This document shows, in pieces, positions 12,901 through 24,110 of a stretch of 64,000 nucleotides of DNA; positions within the stretch are counted from its first letter, which is position 1, and every line of letters starts with the position of its first letter. Position numbers and translations under genes: made by a program. The DNA comes from Linepithema humile (lineage: Eukaryota > Arthropoda > Insecta > Hymenoptera > Formicidae). The notes beneath the pieces are model-generated. The model saw nothing but the letters and a program-made list of their open reading frames with translations. It was not told the DNA's origin and searched no databases. The stretch spans positions 15,940,146 to 16,004,145 of the forward strand of contig NC_090132.1 of NCBI RefSeq assembly GCF_040581485.1, in the 5' to 3' direction.

Positions 12901-14736
12901 ATTACTTCACGGTTCATCCTCATCATCATTATCTAAAGGTGACCGAAATTAGTGTTCAGAAGCCTGAAGAAGACTCACGCTCCGCTCACGTCCGTGTTGT
13001 GCGTAGCGGTCGCAGCAACTCCTGGAATTCTGGACGAACCTCGTGGTCCCTGTGAGACCCACGAGGTCGCCTGGGCCCTGTGACCCTTAGATAAGGCTCA
13101 CGCCCTAATAAGAGGGTACACGCGGAGCACTGTGAGGGGACCGTGGCAGCTTCTCTTCCTTCTCCCTGTCTTCCTTTTGCTCCGCAATCGTAGCTCGAGG
13201 CCTCGCCCGACTGAGCGATCTAATCCGCCGGGTAATCTGTGGTTAACATTTTAGGGCTCGAAGGGTGGACCCGGAGGGCTTCATGACATTCCATCGCGCT
13301 AACTCCCACAATTGCGGCATTGCTTACGAATTCGCTACTTCAAACTCTTTCCACCGCTTTCACGCGTCGCGTCCGTTTCGGCTTTCATGTTTTCTCGAAC
13401 TTTACTCGAAATGCATTATCTTCACCTGTAATCGATATTTCACATGAGAAACTCATATATATACACGGTTAGATAAGCTCGTTTTAACACATTCAATACA
13501 TATTTCGTGCTAGCAGAAAAGATTATTTTAGCCCGCTTTAGACAATTCATGAACAGAATCTTACAATTAGAAATCTATCTATAATTTTATGCAACAGAAA
13601 ACGTTTGAAGATTTTTTCAATATATCGAATTTTATCTCAAGCTCTGTCACAAATTGTAGATCGTCGTCTCAAGTGAGCTTTAATAATACCACTAAAATAT
13701 TAGCAAGAAATCTATTGGAAATATAATATATTTATTCAAGACACACAATTGAATTCTCACGAGATCTCACAGAGAAGAGTTCTTGAGGATACTTTAACTT
13801 CTGGTAGAAAAATGGAATAAAAGACTTGTCTACGATGTCTTTTTCTCAGCAAAAAAAAAATAAAAAAAAGATAGATCTTTCCTAAGCGATATCTCCTCCC
13901 CACGAAATAAAAGAAAAAATTATCCACGATACTATAAAATAACACCGGAACGCTGTGCGAAACACTGTCCTCGATTTAGGAAAACGATTAGCCTCTTTCG
14001 TGGGACACAAGTCGCTGTGCTCTCGGGCAGAATACCGGGAATCGCAACATTGTGATTATTGTAATTAAATCGTCCCCCCCCCCCCCGGACCGCAGTGAGG
14101 GGTACACAGCCGGACGGTCCTTCTTTCTTAGCTTCCATTCGTCTTCCTTCTTCCTCGAAATTCATTTCCACTTGTCGCTCCGTCTCTCTTCCTCCCCGCT
14201 CTTTCTCTCACTCTCTCACGACCTCGTTTCTGAGCTACCTGCAGTCCTGCATCGCTCTTTGTATCCTTCAAACCGCAACAATCTTATCGACGATTAGGAG
14301 ACCGCGCAATTATTTTTCGCACCTCACATTGATCGATTAATCCTTCCTATTTCAAGATTACACGGAAACAAACGAGTAGCGCGATTGCTAGAATTTTTAG
14401 AAACCTACTAAATTAATAATTTCATTTAAGTGAAGTTGAAATAAAACGACAAACTGCATTAATATATATGTTGTTGGTATTATTCGATAAACTCCTAGAT
14501 GTCTTCTAGCATGTCTTGTTGATATAATATATCTTATCTTCACTCAAACTTTCTTTATATTTACTATCTCGAAGTAAATATAAAGTACAGTTTTGTCAGT
14601 AAAATATCAGATGACGTTAGCCTTCTATCGAATCAATGATACAAAATTCCTTACAAAGATTGTTACGCCACGTAGATCGGACAGACAAAGAGACAGTTAT
14701 GTACCAGGATACAGGAGCATAAAAAGCATATCAATA

Positions 14737-14837
14737 ATGCCCAGTTCCATTAACGTAGATTGACTAGAATTTCTAAGAATTTGAAAAAGATGAAGAGTTA
14801 GTTGAACCGAGATTGTTAATCTACGTTGGTGGAATCG
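14737..14837. mobile_element. palindromic MITE, copy 1 (degraded)
   Basis: Starts ATGCCCAGTTCCATTAACGT and ends CTACGTTGGTGGAATCG, without the final GGGCAT. It retains the reverse AAGATGAAGAGTTAGTTGAA unit. It is a shortened or decayed relative of the copies at 15497 and 27325. Confidence 0.7.
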
Positions 14838-15496
14838 AAAACAACACGATATGGCCTGGGACTGCGTTGAGATAATTGATAAGGAAAAATCTTACCTAAA
14901 AAGGCTGACGTCAGAAATGCTACACATTAAAAGACAGCGAAATGGTTTAAACAAGCAGAGTGACATTGACCTTCTTCCCGACACTTACACTCCTATCCTT
15001 AATTTACTTCTTTCATTTTGAATGTTAAGTTGTATAGATATTCTCCCCCCCCCCCATTTTCCCTTCGCCTCTCTTCTTTTTTCTTTTTCTTTCTACAATT
15101 TCCGCCCTCCTTTTCTCCACTCCCTCTTCTTCTCCTATTCTGTCCCTACTTTCAAAATTCATTTCTTATTTACAATAGCTCACAATCTTCCAAACAGGCT
15201 ACTAGTCAAAGTTCACATATGTCGTCACACATTTTTTTGGTAACTACAAGCTAATCGTTGTATTCGTTTTATTTATACGGTAAATTATAAGTTTTGATTT
15301 TGTCACAGTCTTGTATGTGAGAACGGTTTCATTAATGAACGACTTCCAATGTATTATTTTATGAGACTCTCACAATTCGTCGAATTGAGGTATGTTTATT
15401 GTAAAAGTTGTTCACTGAATTGTTAAGGCCTTGATCTCAAATTTTATCACTTAGACTTTTTTAAGATTGTACTGAAGATGGTCGGATTGACAACTA

Positions 15497-15637
15497 ATGC
15501 CCAGTTCCACCAACGTAGATTAACTTTAATCTCGGTTTAACTTATTCTTTATCCTTTTCTAATTCTTAGAAGTAAAAAAAGATGACGAGTAAGTTGAACC
15601 GAGATTAAAGTTAATCTACATTGGTGGAAATGGGCAT
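15497..15637. mobile_element. palindromic MITE, copy 2 (simple form)
   Basis: 141-base inverted repeat starting ATGCCCAGTTCCACCAACGT and ending in the complement of that end. It has one forward and one reverse copy of the CTCGGTTTAACTTA unit and a short AT-rich centre. It is the simplest complete member of the family in the window. No clear target-site duplication is visible. Confidence 0.82.
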
Positions 15638-16493
15638 AAAACGTTTACTCACTCAACTCTTTAAATAAAAAAGATTTTGGCAGCAATTACACGCAGCGTC
15701 GGCTCTCGATTCCCTTCTCTTATCACGATTTTATTAAATATAAAGAAATTATATTTACTCTAAGAAAAATAGTTCTATTTGTTGTTGGACTCAAAATAAG
15801 ACCTTCCGATAGCTAAGTGATAAAAATTATATAACTAGTACATAATAATGATCGTTATCGCTTGTGCAAATCGTTGTGCATTCATCAATATTTCCGTTAA
15901 TTCAATGCGGAATTGAGGAAAGAAGTGTATATCATCGCGCCTGATCAGGAAATGAATAAACAGCATGACGGGAAGGTTCGAAATTAGCCGGATGATAAAG
16001 GAGCGAAGGGAGAGAACGTCTTGTTTGTTTGGCGTTTCATCACGCTTTATTGTCCGTGGAAGGTGCGGGAATTAATTAAAGTTAAACAGTACTAACTGAC
16101 CGGCAAGCGCGTTAACTGCCGGCTATTGTCGGGAAAGCGGGAATGATGGTCAGCCTCGTTCCCGTGGATACACATAATGACTTGCGCCGAGGAGGGATCG
16201 CCGAGAGAAACTGCTTCTTGTTTACACTCGCGAGATTGAACCCGAATACGTCGGATATTTACTTTTCTCCGCACGAGCCGTCATCCACAGATCGTTTTTA
16301 ATTTAGACAACGAGCGAGAGTGGCACAGATACGATTGCACGGCTGTACGTGGAGATTTCGGAAAATACGAAACCCTCGCTAACAAGCCATTTCGTTTGGG
16401 TTAATTTTTATTTCCATTGATTTTATTTCAATTGATAACAACAACATTTAAATATACATATTACGATCGACTAGGGTTATATTATTTTTGGTT

Positions 16494-16494
16494 C

Positions 16495-16532
<38 letters not shown>

Positions 16533-16537
16533 TTCTA
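16494..16537. repeat. (CT)n microsatellite
   Basis: CT repeat with two TT interruptions. Confidence 0.92.
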
Positions 16538-18790
16538 TTTGCGATTGGGCATATAATAACAAATAGCCGCACTGACTCCGACAAAATCCTGTGCCTCGAA
16601 CGTGTAGTACACCTTTATATACTTGGCTCACTGAGGGATCGGATCGAAGAAGCGGCTAACGACAGTGCTACGCGGCGGAAACACAATTTACATCTACAGA
16701 TTATCTACATGCATATACAATGATCTTAAATTAGTGGTAACCCGACAAACAATCCGAAACTAGGAGACGCACACGCTATATTAGAAAAGAAATGAATCGA
16801 AATTGAACGTATAAAATAAATATTCAGGAAAATAAGGTTTTCTCACGATTACAGATTTTTTAACAAAGCTCAACTTGTTCAACTAAAATTTAATTGAGAA
16901 TCAATCATTTTCTATCTGCAACGACAAAAGGTTTCAATCTTAGAATTGTTTAATCGATTTTTTCAGGTAACGCAAAATTACTTAATTGTTAATTGACTAG
17001 AATAACATTAGAAAACGCGTTTGTTTTCCAAAATTAAATTCACCGAGACCACTAAATGTTGATATATACGCGTGATTAAATCATTAATCTGTAATTGATG
17101 AGAAACGACCTCAGTCCTTCCACCAAGTTTTCTCTAATGGAGAGACAACTCTAAATTTATCGAACAATCTGTGCGGGGAAAAAGTGTGAGAGTTCTATAT
17201 ACATTCTACGGTACACATAAGATGTGGGTGGTCTACGAGTAGCCTTATCTTTTCTTAGACTAAAGGATAAAAAAAATCTTTGGAGCTATTCGCAGGTCTC
17301 GCCGGTGGCACTAAAGGTAAAGGTGACGCGGTTAACTGTCGGGAAATGTTTTCCTGCCTATCTGATTTAAATTCCTAATTTTAGGGGAAACGAAGAGACT
17401 TCTAACGGTCAGAGAAACTCGATTAACACCGCCGATATATACGAGAGGCACAGTAACATCACACCTTCCCGACATAGATCGTTGTCTCGTCGAGGAACGA
17501 TCAATTATCTTGACGCTTCATCACTGAATCGTAAACGTGAATCAGCTTTAAAAGGATGAATACCGTGCGCTTTCGAAATACGTGAAACTTTCGAAACGAA
17601 GGAGATACTTCTTATACGTGATAAAATAATTAATCTACAATTAAATCTGATTGTACTTTTCCACTCCGTTGCACTATCTAATTCTATGCACAACGCATCG
17701 TATGTTTAACACGCCGAGTATTTAAAATACCGAATGTGTATTTCGCGATTTATAAACATTGTATAAATTTCAAACGAGCTGGTTCCCGAGTTAATTATTC
17801 TTAATGAAGAATTCATGCAGCTCGTACGTGGGCAAATATGAAATAATATTCTACCGAGCGGAACAAATTATGTTGGTAAATTGAGAGTATCCTCGACTGA
17901 CAACGATTACAACGCGACACGCCGGGTTTGTACAGTGTAACATGTGTTTACTAACATATATTTATCCAGAGTACGTATCAATAAGAGCATTATAAGAGAA
18001 GAACCTATTAAGTCGGAATGCGAGATACGTTCGATTTAATGTGGGGGAATATGTACTACTTCCGTGAATCGTAAAAGTTACAGCATATTAACAATAAGAA
18101 TATATATACAACTAGGAACATACATACAAATACATGCGCTCTTACAAGCACCGTGAATGCTGAGTTTTCACAAGGCTTATTCGAACATTAATATAAATAT
18201 TCGCAGGACATATTTACACGAAGAAGGGTATCATACATAAGAATCTGCGCGCGCCTCTTGCGTGATGGAAAGAATTTTTATATGTTTACGTGTGAGCATT
18301 AATAAAAGTCCTCTTCACGAAGCAAACACTGTTTCATATTGTTTATTTCACAAGACAATAAAATGAGCCCGATGTGTGACAAAGAAAATAATTTTACAAA
18401 ATTTTCGTAATACCGCGTTCATACGTAATACAAGTTCATAACAGCAAACGAATTATTTCAAGTTAATTTGATCTGATCATATTTGATAGCAGATTGCAAA
18501 GTCTCTGTTTAAAATTCTTCAACAGATGGAATTATAGGAAGACATTCAAACCACCTTCGCTAATTCCCTGTCGTTAGAAATGTCTATATTAGCTATTTCG
18601 TTGCAATTTGCATCTTGTTTAAAGTCCAAAGTTATTTTATCTATTTTATCCTCCCGTAGTATCATACTATAATTACGTTTTATAACACCGAATAGAATAC
18701 TCATAGAATACAATCATTTTTAGAAATTGACTCATAGAAATCAAACAAATTTGGATAAATCGTAAATAAAATCAATAATGTTTCCAATTC

Positions 18791-18854
18791 AACACACAAC
18801 ACACATATACACACACGCACACGCACACGCACACACACGCGCGCGCACACACAA
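18791..18854. repeat. (CA)n / (CG)n compound microsatellite
   Basis: CA repeat with CG and TA interruptions, about 570 bases past the stop of the odd-like gene. It may lie in or near its 3' UTR. Confidence 0.9.
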
Positions 18855-19424
18855 AACGAAGAACAAGCAAACTTGGAATCGAAACCGGTATAACATCGAC
18901 GAAATTTCATATTACATTTTTATTATCAAAACTAAATAACCATTAATTAAAATTTAACTGATCCTGATTTTTTGCAACAGATGGGCAAAAAGGGTCGAAA
19001 ATCGATTAACTTAGTATTAACGCTCTATGCATTTCAAAACCGAAATTTTGTTTTTATAATCTAAATTAAAAAAAAATATATACTGAAAAAAATCAATAAT
19101 TAGAATCAAAATGTAATTATTAGAAATCTCGCAGCATTTGTAACTTCACACAAATAACTGCGTTTTACAGTCAACAAATAAATTGTAACATAAAATAATA
19201 TAATTATTTGATAAAAAAATTAAAAATCGATGCAATTTGCACTAAACGCGCAAAAGGTTTAGTACAGTTAACAAACTAATATATTAACATAATCATATTC
19301 AAAACTCATGGGAATATAGTCGTATGAAAAATCGTCGCGTAGCGTGGCAAGCGTTACGTAGAAAGTAACGTAGATAATTTTATATCGCGCACGCAGATTA
19401 AAATTAAAAGGATAACTAAGACTC

Positions 19425-22400
19425 TTAACGTCTTCTCATGATGTCCTCTATACTGAAACCGAGTTTAGGTGGCATCGTGCTGCTCCTTTGGATCGGCAGA
19501 CGACCGTTCACGCGGTCCATTTGTCTGACTTCCGTAGAAATCATCCTTGAGTCCGAAGACACCGTCGCTTCGACCGTAAGATCCTGCGGGACGTCCGTGT
19601 GCGTCAGAAGGTGTGATTTTAGGTTGCTCCTCTGATTGAAGCTCCGACCGCATACGGGGCACTTATGCGGCGACTCCTCCATGTGCAGAATTTTGTGAAC
19701 GGCCAGAGTTCTGCTCTGACAAAACCCCTTGCCGCACTCGTTGCACTTAAACGGCTTTTCCTTGCTGTGTATGTATCTAAAATGAAAAAGATTTTTCAGC
19801 TCTGAACTCGAGCTGACCATCTTCGCCGTTGTAGCGCTTCAGGGTTTAAAAAGTCTGGTGTATTAGTGTAATGTTTGCATTTTTATATATTTATCTCTGA
19901 CGTGTATATTTGGTGATTGTTGTACATATTTGACTTCTTAAACATTAATTTTATATGAGTATTATTTCTTTTTTTTTTACTGCTTTTTTTATAATACTTG
20001 ATAATCTCATTTTTCTCACTTTGATAATCTCGGCATCTCTCTCATTGCTATCCAAATCGATATATGATTGTATATGGATCGCAATGAGTTATTTATGTTG
20101 AAAGCAAATTGAAATTTCCTGTTTTCTTGGATATAAAGTGTCGATAAATGATAAACGTATCGATATCTTTGCGCAATTCTTATAAGCAAAACTCATCCAA
20201 AAACTCTTAAAGAAACATTATATTGCCAACATATCCCTGTTAATGCAAAAAATTTGTCTACAATTTTCACAAAAATTTCAATTAGCGAATTATCATTAAT
20301 AATAATGCAAGGTTTTGGATCAATTTTACGTAAAACAAAATAGAGATAACAATGTAGATAAAAATTTGCAAATCAATCGTTTCGTTCACTGATGTGCCAC
20401 ATGCTTTGTTTTACAGTGCATATACATATAACAAAAGAATACAACATTTTATAAATGTACATAAAATATTTCAAAGTATCAGAAGTTCCGAAAGCATTAT
20501 GAATCCGTGAAATAATTTCAAATTTTCTTTTTCTCAAATGATAGTGAAAGTTCTATAAAGTTTGCATTATTTTACAACTTGGCAATTTTAAAAGCAATAA
20601 AGCAATAACCAGCATTCTAGAGGTGTAAAGCAATATATCTAATGAAAACGAAAATTAAGTGTATTCGGAAAAACGGACTTGAATAGAAATAAAATCTTTT
20701 TTTTTTTAACATCTCGCTTGAAGGTTCCAGCTTTTAGAATAGACATTCTTAAAATACCTTCAACAAAAGAAGAAAAACTAGCGTGATATGCCGTAAACAA
20801 TTGTTTTTTTACATTTTTCATGAAAATTCTTTCGTAATGCGAAGTATTTATTTTATAACTTTAGCATACTGACGTTCCGTGAACGTCACCTAATTTTAAT
20901 TGCAATATAATTTTTATATAATTCTAATTGCAATTTTAATTTATTTTTATTTAAAAAAATCCTAATTCAATTCCAACAATTTATTTCAGTATTAATCGTA
21001 AATTTGAAAAAATAAAATCAAAACAAACTAAAATTTAAATTTAAAATGTATTGACGTTGTTTAAAAAATTTATTAACGCGCGTTACTTTTACAGCGTTAT
21101 TATTATGAAATTTATTAAGCTGTGTTATATTGTTTATCAGCATTGTATAAAATATAACAGCATTATAAAATATCGTAACGAGAACAATGGAGATAGGCAG
21201 AAGGATATAGAGAATTATTAGCGAGACTGGATCGTGCTGCAACTTTACTCTTTCAAAGAACTTTATTTTCACGGATGTTTTCGACGCATAATTGGTGGCC
21301 TTCCTCAGCGTGTAAAATAAAAAGAACAATCTAAAGAATTAATCGCTGTCAGAATACACACAGCCCAGTGCTTGACGTGCGTCTGGTCAAAGTGATGGAC
21401 ATGTAGCATATGTAAGCACACGGCATATGTTCTGACAGCGATTAATTAGATAGTTTTTTTCTTATTTTACGCTAAAAAAATAGTCAATTGTGCGTCGACA
21501 CATCCGTGATAATAAAGTTCTTTGAAAGTTAGTACACGAGTGAGTGTTCGCGCCAATAATTCTCCATATCTATTCCTATAGATCAAAAAATAATCCACCA
21601 TCAAAAGAGAGAGAAATGGATAGTAAATTCTAGGATAGTAAATTCTAGAGAAATGGATAGTAAATTCTAAAAATTTTAAGATGCACAATTCGACAGTCAA
21701 ACCCAAGTTTTTATTCCAGAAGCAGCAAAAAGAAACCTGTAGCTATATGTAAAATAGCGATAAAATCAGAGGCTCAATTTGATTGATAAACGTAGAAAGT
21801 GACTACATAATGAGATTCGAGAGATCTCACTATTGCTACGGCAAATTCTCTCACCAATTATTGCAAAATAATAATGTTTGTCAGTTGATACAAACCGATT
21901 TGATTATATCAAGAAATAAATTTGCAATATAAAACAACTGTTTATTGCAGTACAATTTCTGCCGGCTGGAAAAGTTTGCAGTTCTGCAAATCGATCCGAT
22001 TAGCAATTAATATAACTCACCACAGCTCACCATATTGCTGTAGGTCTCTTAAATAATTAAAACTGAAATGTAGAAAGAGCCAATGTTCGAGCCAATGCAA
22101 AAACATGTATTGAAATGAAATAAACAAACGTTTCAGCTTGCCAACAGGTTTTCTCCGGTGTCAATAATAATATTTAAACGCAAGCAATTTTTTTCAAAAT
22201 ACATACACACACGCAATTTACAACAAACAATATTAACAGATTGATAGATTGCCTGCACGAAAACAGTAATAAACAGAGTCAAGCATTTTGCAATAATGAA
22301 AAGTGTATAATAAATCAAGCATTTCGCAATAATAAAGTCAAGTTAGGTGTGTCCGTCAAATCAGTGAAACGGATCAGAAATATACAATAAATGATTAAAA

Positions 22401-23478
22401 TAATAATCAATATTAATAATAATTGTTATTGTTTCACGCCTAACTTGACTCTATTATTGCGAAATGCTTGATTTATTATACATATTTCTTTATTGCAAAA
22501 TGTTTAACTCCGTTTATTATCGTTTTCGTGCAGTTCATCTAACAATCTGTTAATATTGTATGTTGGAAAGTTGCGTGCGTTTAAATATTATTATTGACAC
22601 CGAAGAAGAAGGCCTGACGACAGGCTTTGTTTATTTCATTTCAATACATGTTTTCGCACGAACAACTGGCATTGACTCTTCCGCTCCTTTATATTTCAAT
22701 TTTGATTTTAATCATCGGAGCCTTTGCAATTTTATTTTTTACTCTTAAATAATTGTTATTTAATCGAGAGACTCATAACAAACTCCTTCATCAATTATGG
22801 TAAAGCAATAATACTTGCTAATTGACAGAAATAGATTAAAATTTACATCAATGAATATTTTTACAATTAAAAATAGCTCTCTGTCGCAAGATATTTAAAT
22901 TTTAACAAAGAAAAAGCATTAATATCGTGCTGCTCTATTATTGCAACGTGATCTTCAGAGATCAGAGTATAAATTCTAGAAATTACCGATGATCCCTCAA
23001 ATGATCCTGCCTGCGGAAGGCCTTCCCGCATATGTCGCACGAGTACGGCCGCTCATCGGTGTGCGTCCTCTCGTGAATCAGCAGATTGTAACTCTTCGTG
23101 AATTGCCGATGGCAGAATTTACAGATGAACTGCTTCTTTGGTCTCTGGCCTGGTGATCTGCGCGAGAGGAACGACGCCGGAGGCTGTCCTATCGGGAACA
23201 GATGAGCCTGATAGTACGAAGGACGTGGTCGGTGGTGATAATAAATTGGCAGATTCGCCCCTGTGCTTCTCAACCAGCTTTCTAAGTATGGAAACTGATA
23301 GCCGCTGACATTCTGCTGCGTCGCCTGAACGTGTTGCTGCTGTGGCTGGAAGTATCTGTCAATAGGAAACTGGTTTCTATTCCATCCTCTGGCAGATGGA
23401 AATGAATGTTGTTGTTGTGGTTGTTGTTGCGCCTGTTGCTGCTCCTGCTGCTGCTGCGGTTGCTGCTGTTGCTGCTGT

Positions 23479-23516
<38 letters not shown>

Positions 23517-23579
23517 CATCGATCTGTCAACAGTCGGAGGCGTTTGCGGCGGCGTCAGTGGCTCCGTTTTCGTCTCCAT
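19425..23579 (-). CDS. odd: odd-skipped family C2H2 zinc-finger transcription factor (complete, 2 coding exons)
   Basis: Nuclear DNA-binding regulator of the Odd-skipped/OSR family, which acts in segmentation, leg-joint and gut patterning. Coding exons are 22987-23579 and 19776-19425 (stop at 19425-19427). They join through a GTAATT donor and a TTTTAG acceptor and split an Arg codon, giving 314 residues. The ATG at 23579 (CAG ATG GAG) opens the N-terminus. A glutamine-rich tract covers about residues 24-57. Four C2H2 fingers follow at about 151-173, 179-201, 207-229 and 235-257, with family-typical linkers ([15 protein letters not shown]). The C-terminus carries FSIEDIM (305-311), an eh1-like motif of the kind that recruits Groucho. 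The splice falls at the end of finger 2. Four fingers fit Odd better than Bowl or Sob (five) or Drm (two), so the family is certain but the exact paralogue is less so. A possible AATAAA lies near 18919-18924 on this strand. Confidence 0.95.
21205..21572. repeat. foldback element 1 in the odd-like intron
   Basis: Inverted arms are about 21250-21355 and 21429-21528, with a ~73-base loop. Weaker similarity extends to about 21205 and 21572. The inner arm ends share TTAATCGCTGTCAGAA and its complement; the outer parts share CTTTCAAAGAACTTTATT. The arms are diverged by several substitutions and small gaps. No coding capacity was seen. It may be a MITE or a decayed foldback transposon. Confidence 0.75.
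22076..22682. repeat. foldback element 2 in the odd-like intron
   Basis: Inverted arms are about 22076-22352 and 22435-22682, with an ~82-base centre. Matching arm segments include AGTCAAGTTAGG, TTGCGAAATGCTTGATTTAT, AACAGATTG and AACATGTATTGAAATGAAAT with their complements. The arms are visibly diverged with small indels, so this is an old inverted repeat. No transposase-like reading frame was seen. Confidence 0.75.
23408..23511 (-). repeat. CAG/CAA repeat encoding polyglutamine in the odd-like gene
   Basis: On the plus strand this is a CTG/TTG run. Read on the minus strand it is CAG/CAA, coding about 30 Gln interrupted by Pro, Glu and Ala near residues 24-57 of the zinc-finger protein. The antisense strand is also open as Leu, Val and Ala runs, which are shadows. 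Such tracts are length-variable and belong to the activation or aggregation-prone N-termini of many insect transcription factors. Confidence 0.93.
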
Positions 23580-24110
23580 CTGTCGTCTGCTTTCTTTCGA
23601 TACTTTCGAGTGGCAGAGTCGATTGATAAATTAGCACTGAAAAATCGTTTCCTCACAATTGATCGTAACCGATCGGTACCTTGTTCGCGAGGCACCCGAA
23701 TTACCGACCCCAATCGGCGCGCAGCGACAGAAGGCGAGCGGAATCAACGAGGAGAGTGGAAAAAAAAAAGATCAAGAAGAGTCTCCTCGGAACGTCGACG
23801 AGATACTAAACGCTAAGCTAAGAGGCACGGCTGAATCCGGGGTCGCCGTTTACCTGGCGCCAACGATGCGACACGGTGGCCCCTCCTACCGTGTCTCGTA
23901 CGTTGGATACGCCGGTTGGTGGCCCGACTTCCACAGGGGCGGAGCTTCCGGGTCGGGATGACCCCCCCGGGGCGTCGCGACGCTACCCACCCGTAGAATA
24001 CGATCTCCCGCCGTCGTTTCGCCGCCGTCGTCTCGCCGCCGTCGCCACACGCTCGCAAGTACGCCGGGGGGGTTCGGAGGTATCTGCTGCGATGTAAGTC
24101 GAAGCAATAT
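23580..24110 (-). promoter_or_regulatory. CpG-rich 5' flank / likely 5' UTR and promoter of the odd-like gene
   Basis: A GC- and CpG-rich patch begins directly upstream of the ATG and fades into AT-rich DNA near 24.1 kb. The open frames here are short, mutually overlapping and not protein-like. The promoter role is inferred from position and composition. No TATA box or transcription start could be fixed by eye. Confidence 0.45.

Larger units (their letters stand above)
1..14736. other. intergenic, no supported gene; CpG-rich patches
   Basis: AT-rich DNA alternates with CpG-rich patches at about 1-400, 850-1400, 7380-7650, 8220-8480, 8800-9520, 11480-12320 and 12960-13250. All the long open frames examined are composition artefacts, overlapping each other on several frames with no domain. 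A 36-codon ATG frame at 8244-8354 (MNDEEEEAVSLTRRYD start) is the most peptide-like small frame but is unsupported. The patches could be promoters or enhancers. Confidence 0.6.
15638..19424. other. 3' flank of the odd-like gene, no other gene seen
   Basis: Mostly AT-rich. Two dinucleotide repeats (16494-16537, 18791-18854) are the only clear features. The last few hundred bases before 19425 should be the 3' UTR of the odd-like gene. No convincing coding sequence was found on either strand. Confidence 0.6.
19777..22986 (-). other. single coding-region intron of the odd-like gene
   Basis: Intron of 3210 bases between finger 2 and finger 3. The donor at 22985-22986 reads GTAATT and the acceptor is TTTTAG at 19777. 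It is AT-rich, has no convincing coding sequence, and holds two foldback elements (about 21205-21572 and 22076-22682). It also has a small tandem duplication of GGATAGTAAATTCTA (three copies, about 21617-21672). Confidence 0.9.

Noticed and set aside
22983..23626. Plus-strand Val/Ala- and Leu-rich frames across the CAG repeat
   Set aside because: They are antisense readings of the polyglutamine tract of the odd-like gene.
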